From Gluconacetobacter asukensis (lineage in GTDB: Bacteria > Pseudomonadota > Alphaproteobacteria > Acetobacterales > Acetobacteraceae), in contig NZ_JABEQE010000020.1 in NCBI RefSeq assembly GCF_014174375.1, forward strand, positions 1 through 64,000: DNA of 64,000 bases, written 5' to 3'. The notes beneath the pieces were generated by a model that did no database searches, was not told the origin of the DNA, and saw only the letters and a program-made list of their open reading frames with translations. Shown here in pieces: positions 9,293-18,131 of this stretch (within the stretch, counting starts at the first letter, position 1; the number at the start of each line of letters is the position of its first letter). The position numbers and the translations under genes are program-made.

Positions 9293-9972
9293 CAGCCGAG
9301 CTCCCTGGACCAATTGAGGGCGTGGATGTAGATGCCGAGCGGGTTCTTGCGCAGCCGCTCGGCATCGGTCGGGGTAGTGACGACGATGGTGAGGATCGCG
9401 CTCCAGCGCTCGGTGGCGGCCAGCGCGCCGTCGACATAGCGGCGCTCGATCCATTCCACCCGGAAGCTGTCGTCGGAAGCGCGGATGACGCTGGCGATCT
9501 CGACTGCCACCTGCATCTTGCCGATCCGGCTGAAGGGATCGCTGGTGCGGGCATAATCGTTCAGGGCCAGCGCGCCGCGATCGGTGACGTAGTTATAGGC
9601 GTCGAGCCAGTTCTGCCGCAGCACCACCGGATCGGCGGGAATGCCGCGCACCTCGGAAATGAAGCGCGCCAGATACCAGGCGATCTGCGGATCGGTCGGC
9701 CGATAGGCAGCCGTCGCCGGACCGACGGCCTGCGCCTGCCCGAGATGGTCGATCTGCACCACCCAGGGGGTGACGGTGCCACGCAGCGACTGCCAGACCA
9801 GCCCGGCGCCCAGGCCGCCGCTCAAAGCGAGACAGCCGAAGAAGGCCAGCCGCCAGTTGCGGGCCTGGACACGGGCCGAGCCGATGCGGTCGTCCCAGAC
9901 CTGTCCGGCCCTGTGATAGGGGGTCTCGGGCTCCGGTGTTTTGCCGAAACGCACATTGGGGCGGCGGAACAT
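9292..9972 (-). CDS. trbF: Conjugal transfer protein TrbF (VirB8-like)
   Basis: 226 residues. N-terminal cytosolic segment, one membrane helix (WRLAFFGCLALSGGLGAGLVW), then a VirB8-like periplasmic NTF2-fold domain (TDPQIAWYLARFISEVRGIPADPVVLRQNWLDAYNYVTDRGA). It is an inner-membrane scaffold of the mating channel. Coupled to trbG by a one-base TGATG overlap, and starts two bases after the trbL stop. Confidence 0.93.
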   Translation of the reverse strand: MFRRPNVRFGKTPEPETPYHRAGQVWDDRIGSARVQARNWRLAFFGCLALSGGLGAGLVWQSLRGTVTPWVVQIDHLGQAQAVGPATAAYRPTDPQIAWYLARFISEVRGIPADPVVLRQNWLDAYNYVTDRGALALNDYARTSDPFSRIGKMQVAVEIASVIRASDDSFRVEWIERRYVDGALAATERWSAILTIVVTTPTDAERLRKNPLGIYIHALNWSRELG

Positions 9973-9974
9973 GG

Positions 9975-11231
9975 CTATTCTCCTTCCGAGAGATCGACGT
10001 CGTGGCCGCCGCTAGGTCGGTCACCGCCCTTGATCGCCTGCGCGGCGGCGTCAGCCCCGCCCTTGATCCGGTTGTTGCGCTGCATCCGGCTGGCCCAGGC
10101 TGGCGGCTTGCCGGCGGAGCCTGCACCGCCAGCACCCGAAGCGGTCGCACCACCAGCGCCGCCGGTCGCGGCCGCCCCGCCGGCCTGATAGCTGGTGCGG
10201 ACACTGGCCGCCGCGCGGCGCAACGGGCTGGCGGCAGCGGACAGTCCGGTTTTGGCCACACCTGCCGCGCCGCCCGCCCGATAGGCGGCTGTGGCACCTC
10301 CGGCGACAAAGGCCCCACCACGAACGGCCGCCATCGCTGCACCCGCAGCGAGTCCGACCCCTGACGCGGCGGCCACGCCGGCACCGACGACCCCGGCCGC
10401 GGTGGCAACGACGGAGCCCGCACCCAACTGAGGACCACCGGCGATCAGCCCATTGGCCAATGCCGGGCCGAACACGGTCAGGCCGAGCAAGGTCAGGGAA
10501 GCGAGGATCAGGGTCAGCGCATCATTGATGGTGGGCGGGTCGTTGAAACCGCTGGTGAACTGGCCGAATACCGTCGAGCCGATGCCGACGATGACCGCCA
10601 GCATCAGCACCTTGATCCCGGACGACACCACGTTGCCCAGCACCTTCTCGGCGAGGAAGGCGGTGCGGCCGAACAGGCCGAACGGCACCAGTACGAACCC
10701 GGCGAGCGTGGTCAGCTTGAACTCGATCAGCGCCACGAAAAGCTGGATCGCCATGACGAAGAAGCTGATGACCACGATCAGCCAGGCAATCAGCAATACC
10801 GCGATCTGGATCGCGTTGTTGAAGATGGCAATGAAGCCGACCAGTGAGGAAATCGAGGTCAGGATCGGCTTGCCGGCGTCGATGCCGACCTGCGCCAGCC
10901 GCCCCGGCTGGAGCAGCTGCGCCTGGGTGAGATGTCCACCACCGGCCTCGATGCCCAGCCCGGCGAAGGACTCGTAGATGATCTTCGCCAGCCCGTTGAA
11001 GTCGCCGATGATGAAGGCGAACATGCCGATGAACAGGGTCTTGCGGATCAGACGCGCCAGCACGTCTTCATCCGGCGCCAGTGCCCAGAACAACCCGGCC
11101 AGGGTGATGTCGATCGCAATCAGCACACCGGCGAGCCAGTGGACGTCGCCCTGCACCAGACCGAAGCCGGAATCGATATACTGGGTGAAGGTGGCGAGGA
11201 AATTGTCGATGACGCCGGTGCCCTGCTGCAT
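9975..11231 (-). CDS. trbL: P-type conjugative transfer protein TrbL (VirB6-like)
   Basis: 418 residues from the ATG at 11231. Polytopic inner-membrane protein with about six hydrophobic helices (e.g. AGVLIAIDITLAGLFWALA; AVLLIAWLIVVISFFVMAIQLFVAL). The TrbL block TNFLATFTQYIDSG-like (here IDNFLATFTQYIDSGFGLV) is clear. The C-terminal third is a low-complexity Ala/Gly-rich tail (AAAVR, AGGAAAT, GGAGGATAS), common in TrbL. Candidate channel lining. Confidence 0.93.
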   Translation of the reverse strand: MQQGTGVIDNFLATFTQYIDSGFGLVQGDVHWLAGVLIAIDITLAGLFWALAPDEDVLARLIRKTLFIGMFAFIIGDFNGLAKIIYESFAGLGIEAGGGHLTQAQLLQPGRLAQVGIDAGKPILTSISSLVGFIAIFNNAIQIAVLLIAWLIVVISFFVMAIQLFVALIEFKLTTLAGFVLVPFGLFGRTAFLAEKVLGNVVSSGIKVLMLAVIVGIGSTVFGQFTSGFNDPPTINDALTLILASLTLLGLTVFGPALANGLIAGGPQLGAGSVVATAAGVVGAGVAAASGVGLAAGAAMAAVRGGAFVAGGATAAYRAGGAAGVAKTGLSAAASPLRRAAASVRTSYQAGGAAATGGAGGATASGAGGAGSAGKPPAWASRMQRNNRIKGGADAAAQAIKGGDRPSGGHDVDLSEGE

Positions 11232-11235
11232 GGCG

Positions 11236-11508
11236 TCACCGTGCCGCGTCAGGCGCGAAGAAGCGCTTGCGGTTCTCGGCCCAGATCGCGGCACAAGCCG
11301 GATCGCCGTCGGCCTTTATGCCGAGGGCCTGGCAGCGTGCGAGACCAGCGGCCAACCGGTCACGAGAGCCCGGCGGTCCTAGATCCGGCACCCCCACGTC
11401 ACGAGGGACGTGCCGGAGATGCAGGCTCGCGGCAACCAGGATCAGAACGACCAGCCCGACGGCAACGAGCCGGAAGACGATCGGCGGGGAAAGGCGCGGC
11501 CAGTGCAT
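11236..11508 (-). CDS. TrbK-alt, putative entry-exclusion protein
   Basis: 90 residues. One N-terminal membrane helix (IVFRLVAVGLVVLILVAASLHL), then a short periplasmic part with RLAAGLARCQALG and ACAAIWAENRKRFFAP, the signature of the TrbK-alternative family encoded between trbJ and trbL. The start at 11508 overlaps the trbJ stop (TGATG). By family it limits redundant transfer between cells carrying the same element. Confidence 0.85.
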   Translation of the reverse strand: MHWPRLSPPIVFRLVAVGLVVLILVAASLHLRHVPRDVGVPDLGPPGSRDRLAAGLARCQALGIKADGDPACAAIWAENRKRFFAPDAAR

Positions 11509-12254
11509 CAGTGGAACATCTGCGCGGTGCCGGGGGTATAACCGGCCCCGTAATTCAGGAAATTCGCCAGTTGAGCCCTGCCCTGCTCCTCGCCCTCGAC
11601 CTGACGGGCGCCTTCCAGCGCCTGGGCGCGACCCATCGCCGTCACGACCGCGGTGAGGTCGGCAAGCTGGCGGGTCTGCAGCGCGGTAAGCTGGTTGCCC
11701 GATTGCGCGGCCTGCAAGGCGCCGCTCGCCGCCTGGCTCGAGGTGACCAGACTGTCGATCTGGCTGCGCGTGGCATCGAGATTCTGCACCGCGCCGGTCT
11801 GTACGCGCAGCCCGTCCTGATAGGCGCCCCGCGCGTTCTGCCATCGCGTCTGGGCGTCGGCCGTCATCTGCGCCGCCGAACTCGGGCTCGCCAGCGCCTG
11901 CGGGTAAGTCTGGGTAAAGGCCTGATCGATGCTGGTCAGGTTATAGGCCAAGCCCTGCGCCTGCCCGACGATCTGCTCGGTCGCTTCGATCGACTGCTCC
12001 AGCGGCGCCAGCACCGAGAGCGGGAGATTGGCGAGGTTGCGGGCCTGGTTCTCCAGCATGATCGCCTCATTGGTGAGGCTTTGCGCCTCCTGGTTGACCT
12101 GCTGCAATTCCCGCGCCGCGATCAGCACCGTCTGGACATGGGCGGCGCCGTCATAGACCGCCCATTGCGCCTGGGCCGGTGCGGTCACAGAAAACGGCAG
12201 CACCAGGACAGCGCCAAATAGGAAAGCCGATTTCATTGTCAGCCCATTTTTCAT
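11508..12254 (-). CDS. trbJ: P-type conjugative transfer protein TrbJ (VirB5-like)
   Basis: 248 residues. A cleavable signal peptide (MKSAFLFGAVLVLPFSVTAPAQAQ) precedes WAVYDGAAHVQTVLIAARELQQVNQEAQSLTNEA, the conserved TrbJ N-terminus. The rest is helical and Gln/Ala-rich. VirB5-class proteins sit at the pilus tip and aid recipient contact. An ATG at 12254 or six codons in (12236) could both serve; the first is coupled to trbE by an ATGA overlap. Confidence 0.92.
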   Translation of the reverse strand: MKNGLTMKSAFLFGAVLVLPFSVTAPAQAQWAVYDGAAHVQTVLIAARELQQVNQEAQSLTNEAIMLENQARNLANLPLSVLAPLEQSIEATEQIVGQAQGLAYNLTSIDQAFTQTYPQALASPSSAAQMTADAQTRWQNARGAYQDGLRVQTGAVQNLDATRSQIDSLVTSSQAASGALQAAQSGNQLTALQTRQLADLTAVVTAMGRAQALEGARQVEGEEQGRAQLANFLNYGAGYTPGTAQMFH

Positions 12255-14677
12255 GATCCCTCTCCCGGCCTGAGCATTTCGATCGCCCAGTCCACGCCCC
12301 TGTGCGCCAGCCAGGCCGCCGCGAACCCGTCACGCCCATGCCGGGCGAAGATCCGGTCGATCACGGCCTGATCGTCGGGGGAAGACGCAGCGGTGAAGGC
12401 CAGCGCCACCTCGGACAGGCCGAGATCGAACAGCCGGTTGCCTCTACGGGACTGGCAGTAATAGTCGCGCTTGGGCGTGGCCCGGCTGAGGATCTCGATC
12501 TGGCGGTCGTTCAAGCCGAAACGGCGATAGATGGCGGTGATCTGCGGCTCCAGCGCCCGGTCGTTGGGCAGGAAGATCCGCGTCGGGCAGCTTTCGATCA
12601 GCGCGGGGGCGATCGGGCTGGCGTCGATATCGGCCAGCGACTGGGTGGCGAAGATGACGGAGGCGTTCTTCTTGCGCAGCGTCTTCAGCCATTCCCGGAG
12701 TTGCCCGGCGAAGGCGCGATCATCCAGCGCCAGCCAACCCTCGTCGATGATCAGCAGCGTCGGGCTGCCGTCAAACCGGTCTTCGATGCGATGGAACAGA
12801 TAGGACAGCACGGCGGACGCCGCACCCGAGCCGATCAGCCCCTCGATCTCGAAGGCCTGGATATCGGCAACACCAAGACGCTCATGCTCGGCGTCGAGCA
12901 ATTGCCCCCACGGGCCACCAACACAGTAGGGTTGCAATGCCTGCTTCAGCGCCAGCGACTGGAGCAGCGCCGACAGACCAGTGATGGTGCGTTCCGCCAC
13001 GGGTGCCGAGGCCAGCGAGGTCAGCGCCGACCACAGATGCTCCTTGAGGTCGGGGGCAACCGTGACGCCCTCGCGCTCCAGCAGGGTCGCCACCCATTCC
13101 GCCGCCCAGGCGCGTTCGCCCGGCTCGTCGATCCGCGCCAGCGGTTGCAACGCGACCGGTTCGTCCCCGTCCTGCGCCAGCGCGCCGCCGAGATCGTGCC
13201 AGTCGCCACCCATCGCCAGGGTGGCCGCGCGGATCGAGCCACCGAAATCGAAGGCGAAGATCCGGGCGCCCGCATAGCGGCGGAACTGCATCGCCATGAA
13301 GGCCAGCAGCACCGACTTGCCAGCCCCCGTCGGCCCGGCGATCAGCGTGTGTCCGACATCGCCGACGTGGAGTGCGAAGCGAAACGGGGTCGAACCCTCG
13401 GTGCGGGCATAGAACAGCGGTAGCGCCGCGAAATGCCCGTCGCGCTCCGGCCCCGCCCATACCGCGGAGAGCGGGATCATGTGCGCCAGGTTCAGGGTCG
13501 AAACGCAGGGCTGGCGGACATTGGCATAGACATGCCCCGGCAGGCTACCGAACCAGGCCTCGATGGCGTTCACCGTCTCACGCATGCAGGTGAAGTCGCG
13601 GCCCTGGATGGTCTTCTCCACCAGCCGCAGCCGGTCGGCGGCGACGGTCGGATCCTCGTCCCATACCGTGACGGTGGCGGTGACATAGGCTTGGCCGACT
13701 TGGTCGGTGCCGAGTTCCTGCAGGGCAGCATCGGCGTCGGCGGCCTTGTTGGCGGCGTCGGAATCCAGCAGCACCGAGGCCTCGTTGGTCATCACCTCCT
13801 TGAGGATGGCCATGATCGATTTGCGCTTGGCGAACCATTGCCGCCGGATCCGGCCCAGCACCTTGGTCGCGTCGGTGCGGTCGAGGCAGATTGCCCGCGT
13901 CGACCAGCGATAGGGAAAGGCCAGCCGGTTCAGCTCGTCCAGCAGCCCCGGCCAGGTCTGGGTCGGGAAGCCGGTGACGGTGAGCGTGCGCAGATGCGCA
14001 TCGCCCAATCGGGGTTCCAGCCCGCCGGTCAGTTCCTCATCAACCAGGATCGCGTCGAGGTGCATCGGGATTTCCGGCACCCGGACCCGCTGCATCCGCG
14101 TGGAGATGCAGGAATGGAGATAGGTCAGGGTTTCGCAGTCATCGAGCCAGTCGGCCTCGGGCATGAAGCCGTCGAGCAGCGCCAGCACCCGATCGGTCTG
14201 GTCGATGAAGCCCGCGACCACCGCCTGCCGGTCGGAGCCACCACGGGCGCGGTTCTCATAGAGCCAGGCTTCCGCGCGGGCAGCGTCGTCGGCCGGCGGG
14301 AGCCAGACCAGGGTCAGGAAATAACGGCTCTCGTAATGCGCGCCCTCTTCCTCGAACTGTGCCCGGCGCTCGGCGTCCACCAGTTCAGCGGCCGGATCGG
14401 GAAACGGGCTGGCCGGATAGCCGCGCGCTTGCCGGCGCTGTGCCTCCACAAAAATGGCCCAGCCGGAGCCGAGACGGCGCAGGGCGTTGTTCAGGCGCGA
14501 CGTGATGGCGACCAGTTCGGAAGCGGTCGAGGAATCCAGGTCGGGACCGCGGAACCGGGCGGTGCGCTGGAAGGCACCGTCCTTGTTCAGCACCACGCCC
14601 CTGGCGACCAGCGCCGCCCAGGGCAGGAAATCGGCGAGGCGGTCGCGACGATGGCGGTATTCGGCGAGATTCAGCAT
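12251..14677 (-). CDS. trbE: Conjugal transfer ATPase TrbE (VirB4-like)
   Basis: 808 residues from the ATG at 14677; the longer frame to 14824 is merely open through trbD. N-terminal MLNLAEYRHRRDRLADFLPWA is typical of TrbE. Walker A is GPTGAGKS near residue 447, and Walker B is TLLIIDEGWLALDD in the C-terminal half. VirB4 ATPases power pilus assembly and substrate passage at the inner membrane. Length matches the family (800-850). Confidence 0.95.
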   Translation of the reverse strand: MLNLAEYRHRRDRLADFLPWAALVARGVVLNKDGAFQRTARFRGPDLDSSTASELVAITSRLNNALRRLGSGWAIFVEAQRRQARGYPASPFPDPAAELVDAERRAQFEEEGAHYESRYFLTLVWLPPADDAARAEAWLYENRARGGSDRQAVVAGFIDQTDRVLALLDGFMPEADWLDDCETLTYLHSCISTRMQRVRVPEIPMHLDAILVDEELTGGLEPRLGDAHLRTLTVTGFPTQTWPGLLDELNRLAFPYRWSTRAICLDRTDATKVLGRIRRQWFAKRKSIMAILKEVMTNEASVLLDSDAANKAADADAALQELGTDQVGQAYVTATVTVWDEDPTVAADRLRLVEKTIQGRDFTCMRETVNAIEAWFGSLPGHVYANVRQPCVSTLNLAHMIPLSAVWAGPERDGHFAALPLFYARTEGSTPFRFALHVGDVGHTLIAGPTGAGKSVLLAFMAMQFRRYAGARIFAFDFGGSIRAATLAMGGDWHDLGGALAQDGDEPVALQPLARIDEPGERAWAAEWVATLLEREGVTVAPDLKEHLWSALTSLASAPVAERTITGLSALLQSLALKQALQPYCVGGPWGQLLDAEHERLGVADIQAFEIEGLIGSGAASAVLSYLFHRIEDRFDGSPTLLIIDEGWLALDDRAFAGQLREWLKTLRKKNASVIFATQSLADIDASPIAPALIESCPTRIFLPNDRALEPQITAIYRRFGLNDRQIEILSRATPKRDYYCQSRRGNRLFDLGLSEVALAFTAASSPDDQAVIDRIFARHGRDGFAAAWLAHRGVDWAIEMLRPGEGS

Positions 14678-14684
14678 GGCGCCC

Positions 14685-14951
14685 TCACCCGACCAGATGG
14701 GTGGGATAGCGCAGGTGCCGGCGCACCACGTCGACGAAGGCGGGATCGCGCTTGGCCGCCCAGACGGCGGCGAGATGGCCGACCAGCCAGAAAATGCCGC
14801 CCGCAATCCACAGTCGCAGGCCAAGCCCGATTGCTGCGGCCAACGTGCCGTTGACGATTGCCACCGTGCGCGGCGCGCCGCCGAGCAGGATCGGCTCGAT
14901 CAGGGCGCGATGCACCGGGGCAGCGAAGCCGGAGATGGCGTCCGGCTCCAT
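14685..14951 (-). CDS. trbD: Conjugal transfer protein TrbD (VirB3-like)
   Basis: 88 residues with two hydrophobic stretches (AIGLGLRLWIAGGIFWLVGHLAAVW). The N-terminal PVHRALIEPILLGGAPRTVAIVNG motif is characteristic of VirB3/TrbD. The start at 14951 overlaps the trbC stop by one base (TGATG), and the gene ends eight bases before trbE. Small inner-membrane partner of the VirB4 ATPase. Confidence 0.92.
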   Translation of the reverse strand: MEPDAISGFAAPVHRALIEPILLGGAPRTVAIVNGTLAAAIGLGLRLWIAGGIFWLVGHLAAVWAAKRDPAFVDVVRRHLRYPTHLVG

Positions 14952-15277
14952 CAGATCAGCGCCCCGCCCGAGAAGGAGAAGAAGGACAGGAAGAAGCTGG
15001 ACGCGGCGAAGGCGATCGAGAGGCCGAAGACGATCTGGATCAGGCGGCGGAACCCGCCCGAGGTTTCGCCGAAGGCCAGCGTCAGGCCGGTCACGGTGAT
15101 GATGATCACCGAGATGATCTTGGCCACCGGCCCCTGCACGGATTCCAGGATCTCGTTGAGCGGGGTTTCCCACGGCATGCTGGAGCCCGAGGCATAGGCC
15201 GGGGCCGACAGCAGGGCGAGCGACAGGGTGGCGCCGGCCACGGCGAGGCGGCGGCGCAGGGCGATCATGCTTGTCAT
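14951..15277 (-). CDS. trbC: Conjugal transfer pilin TrbC (VirB2-like)
   Basis: 108 residues. A long signal sequence (LAVAGATLSLALLSAPAYA) is followed by SSMPWETPLNEILESVQGPVAK and two membrane helices (IISVIIITVTGLTLAFG; QIVFGLSIAFAASSFFLSFF), the pilin layout. The start at 15277 overlaps the trbB stop (ATGA). Processed VirB2-class pilins polymerise to form the conjugative pilus. Confidence 0.93.
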   Translation of the reverse strand: MTSMIALRRRLAVAGATLSLALLSAPAYASGSSMPWETPLNEILESVQGPVAKIISVIIITVTGLTLAFGETSGGFRRLIQIVFGLSIAFAASSFFLSFFSFSGGALI

Positions 15278-16242
15278 GACGGGTCTCCGGCGGGGGTGAG
15301 GATGTAGTCCCCGTCCAGGGTCAGGCCCCGGACAGTGGCGAGTTCGGCCAGCCGGCGCGCGTTTCCGCGCCCGGACAAGATCGCGATCACGTCGATGGTC
15401 TCGGCGATCAGGGTGCGCGGCACGGTGACGACGGCTTCCTGGATCAGCTGCTCCAGCCGGCGCAGGGCACCGATCGCCGAGCCCGCATGTAGCGTGCCGA
15501 CGCCGCCGGGATGGCCGGTACCCCAGGCCTTGAGCAGGTCCAGCGCCTCGGCGCCGCGCACCTCGCCGATCGGAATCCGGTCGGGACGCAGGCGCAGAGA
15601 GGAGCGCACCAGATCGGAGAGCGAGGCCGCGCCGTCCCTGGTGCGCAGAGCGACCAGATTGGGCGCCGCGCATTGCAGTTCGCGGGTATCCTCGATCAGC
15701 ACCACCCGGTCCCCGGTCTGCGCGATCTCGGCCAGCAGGGCGTTGACCATGGTGGTCTTGCCGGTGGAGGTGCCCCCGGCGACCAGGATGTTCTGCCGGT
15801 CGGCGACGGCGCGGCGCAGAAACGCGGCCTGCTCGGCGGTCATGATCCCGGCGGCCACATAATCGTCGAGCGAGAACACCGCGACGGCGGGACGCCGGAT
15901 GGCAAAGCAGGGTGCTGCCACCACCGGGGGCACCAGCCCCTCGAACCGCTCCCCGCTTCCCGGGAGTTCGGCGGAGACGCGCGGGCTGCCCGGATGGACC
16001 TCGACCCCGACATGGTGGGCGACCAGGCGGACGATCCGCTCGGCATCGGCCGGCGCGATCCGGGTGCCGGTGTCCTCCATCCCGCCGGCTAGCCTGTCGA
16101 TCCACAGCTTTCCATCGGGATTGAGCATCACCTCGACGATCGACGGATCGTCGAGATGCCCGGCAATCGCCGGCCCAAGGGCGGTGTGCAGCATGCGCGT
16201 GCCGCGGGCGACGGCTTCGGAACGGAAGGGAGCGATGGACAC
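15274..16242 (-). CDS. trbB: P-type conjugative transfer ATPase TrbB (VirB11-like)
   Basis: 322 residues. N-terminal [21 protein letters not shown] is the TrbB hallmark. Walker A GGTSTGKT is at residues 156-163, followed by Asp box [11 protein letters not shown], an [15 protein letters not shown] block and [12 protein letters not shown]. Hexameric secretion ATPase that switches pilus biogenesis and DNA transfer. First gene of the trb operon here. In related elements copG and traG lie directly upstream; in this window about 7 kb of other DNA intervenes. Confidence 0.95.
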   Translation of the reverse strand: MSIAPFRSEAVARGTRMLHTALGPAIAGHLDDPSIVEVMLNPDGKLWIDRLAGGMEDTGTRIAPADAERIVRLVAHHVGVEVHPGSPRVSAELPGSGERFEGLVPPVVAAPCFAIRRPAVAVFSLDDYVAAGIMTAEQAAFLRRAVADRQNILVAGGTSTGKTTMVNALLAEIAQTGDRVVLIEDTRELQCAAPNLVALRTRDGAASLSDLVRSSLRLRPDRIPIGEVRGAEALDLLKAWGTGHPGGVGTLHAGSAIGALRRLEQLIQEAVVTVPRTLIAETIDVIAILSGRGNARRLAELATVRGLTLDGDYILTPAGDPS

Positions 16243-16456
16243 CGTGAACCCCGCGATTGACCTCCCGAGAGAGGCGATGGATCAGCGGGGTTGATTAGAA
16301 AGAGGCATGGACACGGAAGCGCAACAAGTGTCTCGCGGCCGTAGGGCGCTGGGATAGAAGAACTTGCATAGGGGTGTGTCGCCGTTTCAACGGTGACGGG
16401 GCGAAAGGGCGCTGCTACCGTTCACGGAATCGACCACCACACGGACTTGCGCCCGC

Positions 16457-16726
16457 ATGAGCAAAGCCTTCATTGCCGCCGTTCTTCAGGATTCCCTCGC
16501 CTGCACAGGTGTTGCCGCCGCCAAGGCCGCCGATGACCTGGTCGGGGCCATTGTCGCCGAGCTGGAGCAGGAGGGCGGGTTCACGCTGCCATCCTTCGGG
16601 ACGTTCACGGTCCACAAGACCAAGGCCCGCAAGGCGCTCAATCCCCGCACCGGTGAGCCGGTGAAGGTCAAGGCCGGCAAGACCGTGCGCTTCAAGGCCA
16701 GTCCCGTTCTGAAGAAGGCAGTCTGA
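16457..16726 (+). CDS. HU-family DNA-binding protein
   Basis: 89 residues. HU/IHF fold: helical N-terminus (AFIAAVLQDSLACTG..KAADDLVGAIVAELEQEGGFTLPSFGTFTV) and the beta-arm signature ARKALNPRTGEPVKVKAGKTVRFKASPVLKKAV, with the Pro in NPRTGE. A nucleoid-like protein that bends DNA. It is on the plus strand, opposite to the flanking trb genes, and opens the cargo segment. A 7-bp-stem hairpin (ATTGGAC/GTCCAAT) directly follows the stop. Confidence 0.93.
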   Translation: MSKAFIAAVLQDSLACTGVAAAKAADDLVGAIVAELEQEGGFTLPSFGTFTVHKTKARKALNPRTGEPVKVKAGKTVRFKASPVLKKAV

Positions 16727-16745
16727 TTGGACTCATCGTCCAATG
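16727..16745 (+). terminator. Hairpin after HU gene (weak terminator)
   Basis: A perfect dyad ATTGGAC-TCATC-GTCCAAT starts at the HU stop codon. No T-run follows, so it is a transcript end stabiliser or weak terminator rather than a clear intrinsic terminator. The remaining 250 bases to the next gene are AT-richer with no recognisable gene. Confidence 0.35.
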
Positions 16746-16997
16746 ACCGCGAGACGGTAATGTTCGGTAATAGAAGACAGGAGACTGGCAATTTCCGCTT
16801 CATCTCGGACGTATTGACTTCAGAACCCATTCTTGCAAAGCGGACACGAGCGATTCAGCTCTCGTCTCGAAAGAAGTTGACGTGATGTCCTCCCTCTGGA
16901 TCCAATCGTCTTGGCCACGTAATTTGCTCAAAAAGATAGTAGTTAATCTCGGCACGTTTCACGATCGGTATTTGATTGACTTTTAAAAGGAATACAA

Positions 16998-17993
16998 ATG
17001 AACGCAGCGCAAGCACGGCAGATTTTACGGGGATTGGATGAGGAGGAACCAGCAGTGTTGCCAGTTTCTGTCCTAAAAAATCTTAATGTAAATGATATTC
17101 CAGATGGTTGCGGATTTCAAATCGGTACTATCGAAGATAGCATCCATAAAATCGAGTGGAATGGCACCATCTACCGACGAGGCGCGAATTTGGTCGGGGA
17201 AGCCGATCATACATGGACGCGCAAGTATTGGTATTCTCCGATTGGTCTGGAACAGTATCTTGATCTTGTCCGTCGAGCCGTAGAGGCACGGCAAAAAACT
17301 TGTGGCGACGTTGCGATAACCTATCAAGATGACGATGGGGCGTATGTCGCGCTACGTTTCGAAATAATGACAACCGAAACCAATTTGAGTTTGGCCTACG
17401 CTGCTATACTCAAAGTTAGCCATCAAGTCGAAGAAGCTGCAACTGCTGCGTCGGACGAAGTTGGCAAGCGGATATCAGAAATAGCCGCCCGCCTATCAGG
17501 CTGGGGATCAGAAAGTCTAGATAATCTTGTTGACGCTGTAGAAACCGCATCGACAAATCAGGATAAGGGGCGTGCTTTAGAAGAACTTTGTAGCCGACTA
17601 TTTGAAACAGTTCCTGGCATGTCAGTCACTCAGCGCATACTTACTGAGACTGAGGAAATTGATATTTCTATTATAAATGGAAGTGAAGATTCCCGTTTCA
17701 AACGGGAAGGAGCAATTATTCTCGCTGAGTGTAAGAATTGGTCCCGGAAATGCGGAAAAAATGAATTTGTCGTATTTCGTTCTAAAGTAGAAAATCGTAG
17801 TCGGAGAGCAACACTAGGTTTTCTGATTTCGTGGAACGGGTTTGCTGAAACGATCACAAAGGAAATGCTAAGAGGTAGCCGTGAAGAGACATTGATTATA
17901 CCGCTTACAGGTCATGACATACGTGAAGCAGTTCGGAACATGAATTTCTCTCAAGTGTTGGCAAAGACATGGGACGCTGCCGTCTCGTTGTAA
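16998..17993 (+). CDS. Mrr-like PD-(D/E)XK restriction endonuclease-type protein
   Basis: 331 residues, markedly AT-richer than the trb genes, with AAGGA nine bases before the ATG. Residues 1-150 are unrecognised. From about 188 the C-terminal domain reads KGRALEELCSRLFETVPGMSV, then EEIDISI (Asp222) and ILAECKNWS (Glu244-x-Lys246): the helix, Asp and E-x-K elements of an Mrr/REase-type PD-(D/E)XK nuclease, with the last strand FLISWNGFAETI. It is 138 bases upstream of a Rad50-like ATPase on the same strand. The pair resembles Lamassu-type (LmuA nuclease effector + LmuB SMC-like sensor) defence systems by architecture only; no alignment was run. Confidence 0.75.
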   Translation: MNAAQARQILRGLDEEEPAVLPVSVLKNLNVNDIPDGCGFQIGTIEDSIHKIEWNGTIYRRGANLVGEADHTWTRKYWYSPIGLEQYLDLVRRAVEARQKTCGDVAITYQDDDGAYVALRFEIMTTETNLSLAYAAILKVSHQVEEAATAASDEVGKRISEIAARLSGWGSESLDNLVDAVETASTNQDKGRALEELCSRLFETVPGMSVTQRILTETEEIDISIINGSEDSRFKREGAIILAECKNWSRKCGKNEFVVFRSKVENRSRRATLGFLISWNGFAETITKEMLRGSREETLIIPLTGHDIREAVRNMNFSQVLAKTWDAAVSL

Positions 17994-18131
17994 ATTGCCA
18001 CATATCGACATTTTGTATTGTTTCAGTGAGACGCAATCACAAAAATTGCAGGTCGTTCTCCGGTATATATGATAGAACGCATGCGTATAGATCGAGAATA
18101 TCACAATATTTTCGGGAAATTAGGGGCTGTT

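Noticed and set aside
13433..14854. 473-codon plus-strand ORF over trbE
   Set aside because: Shadow of trbE third-position GC; no motif, no ribosome site.
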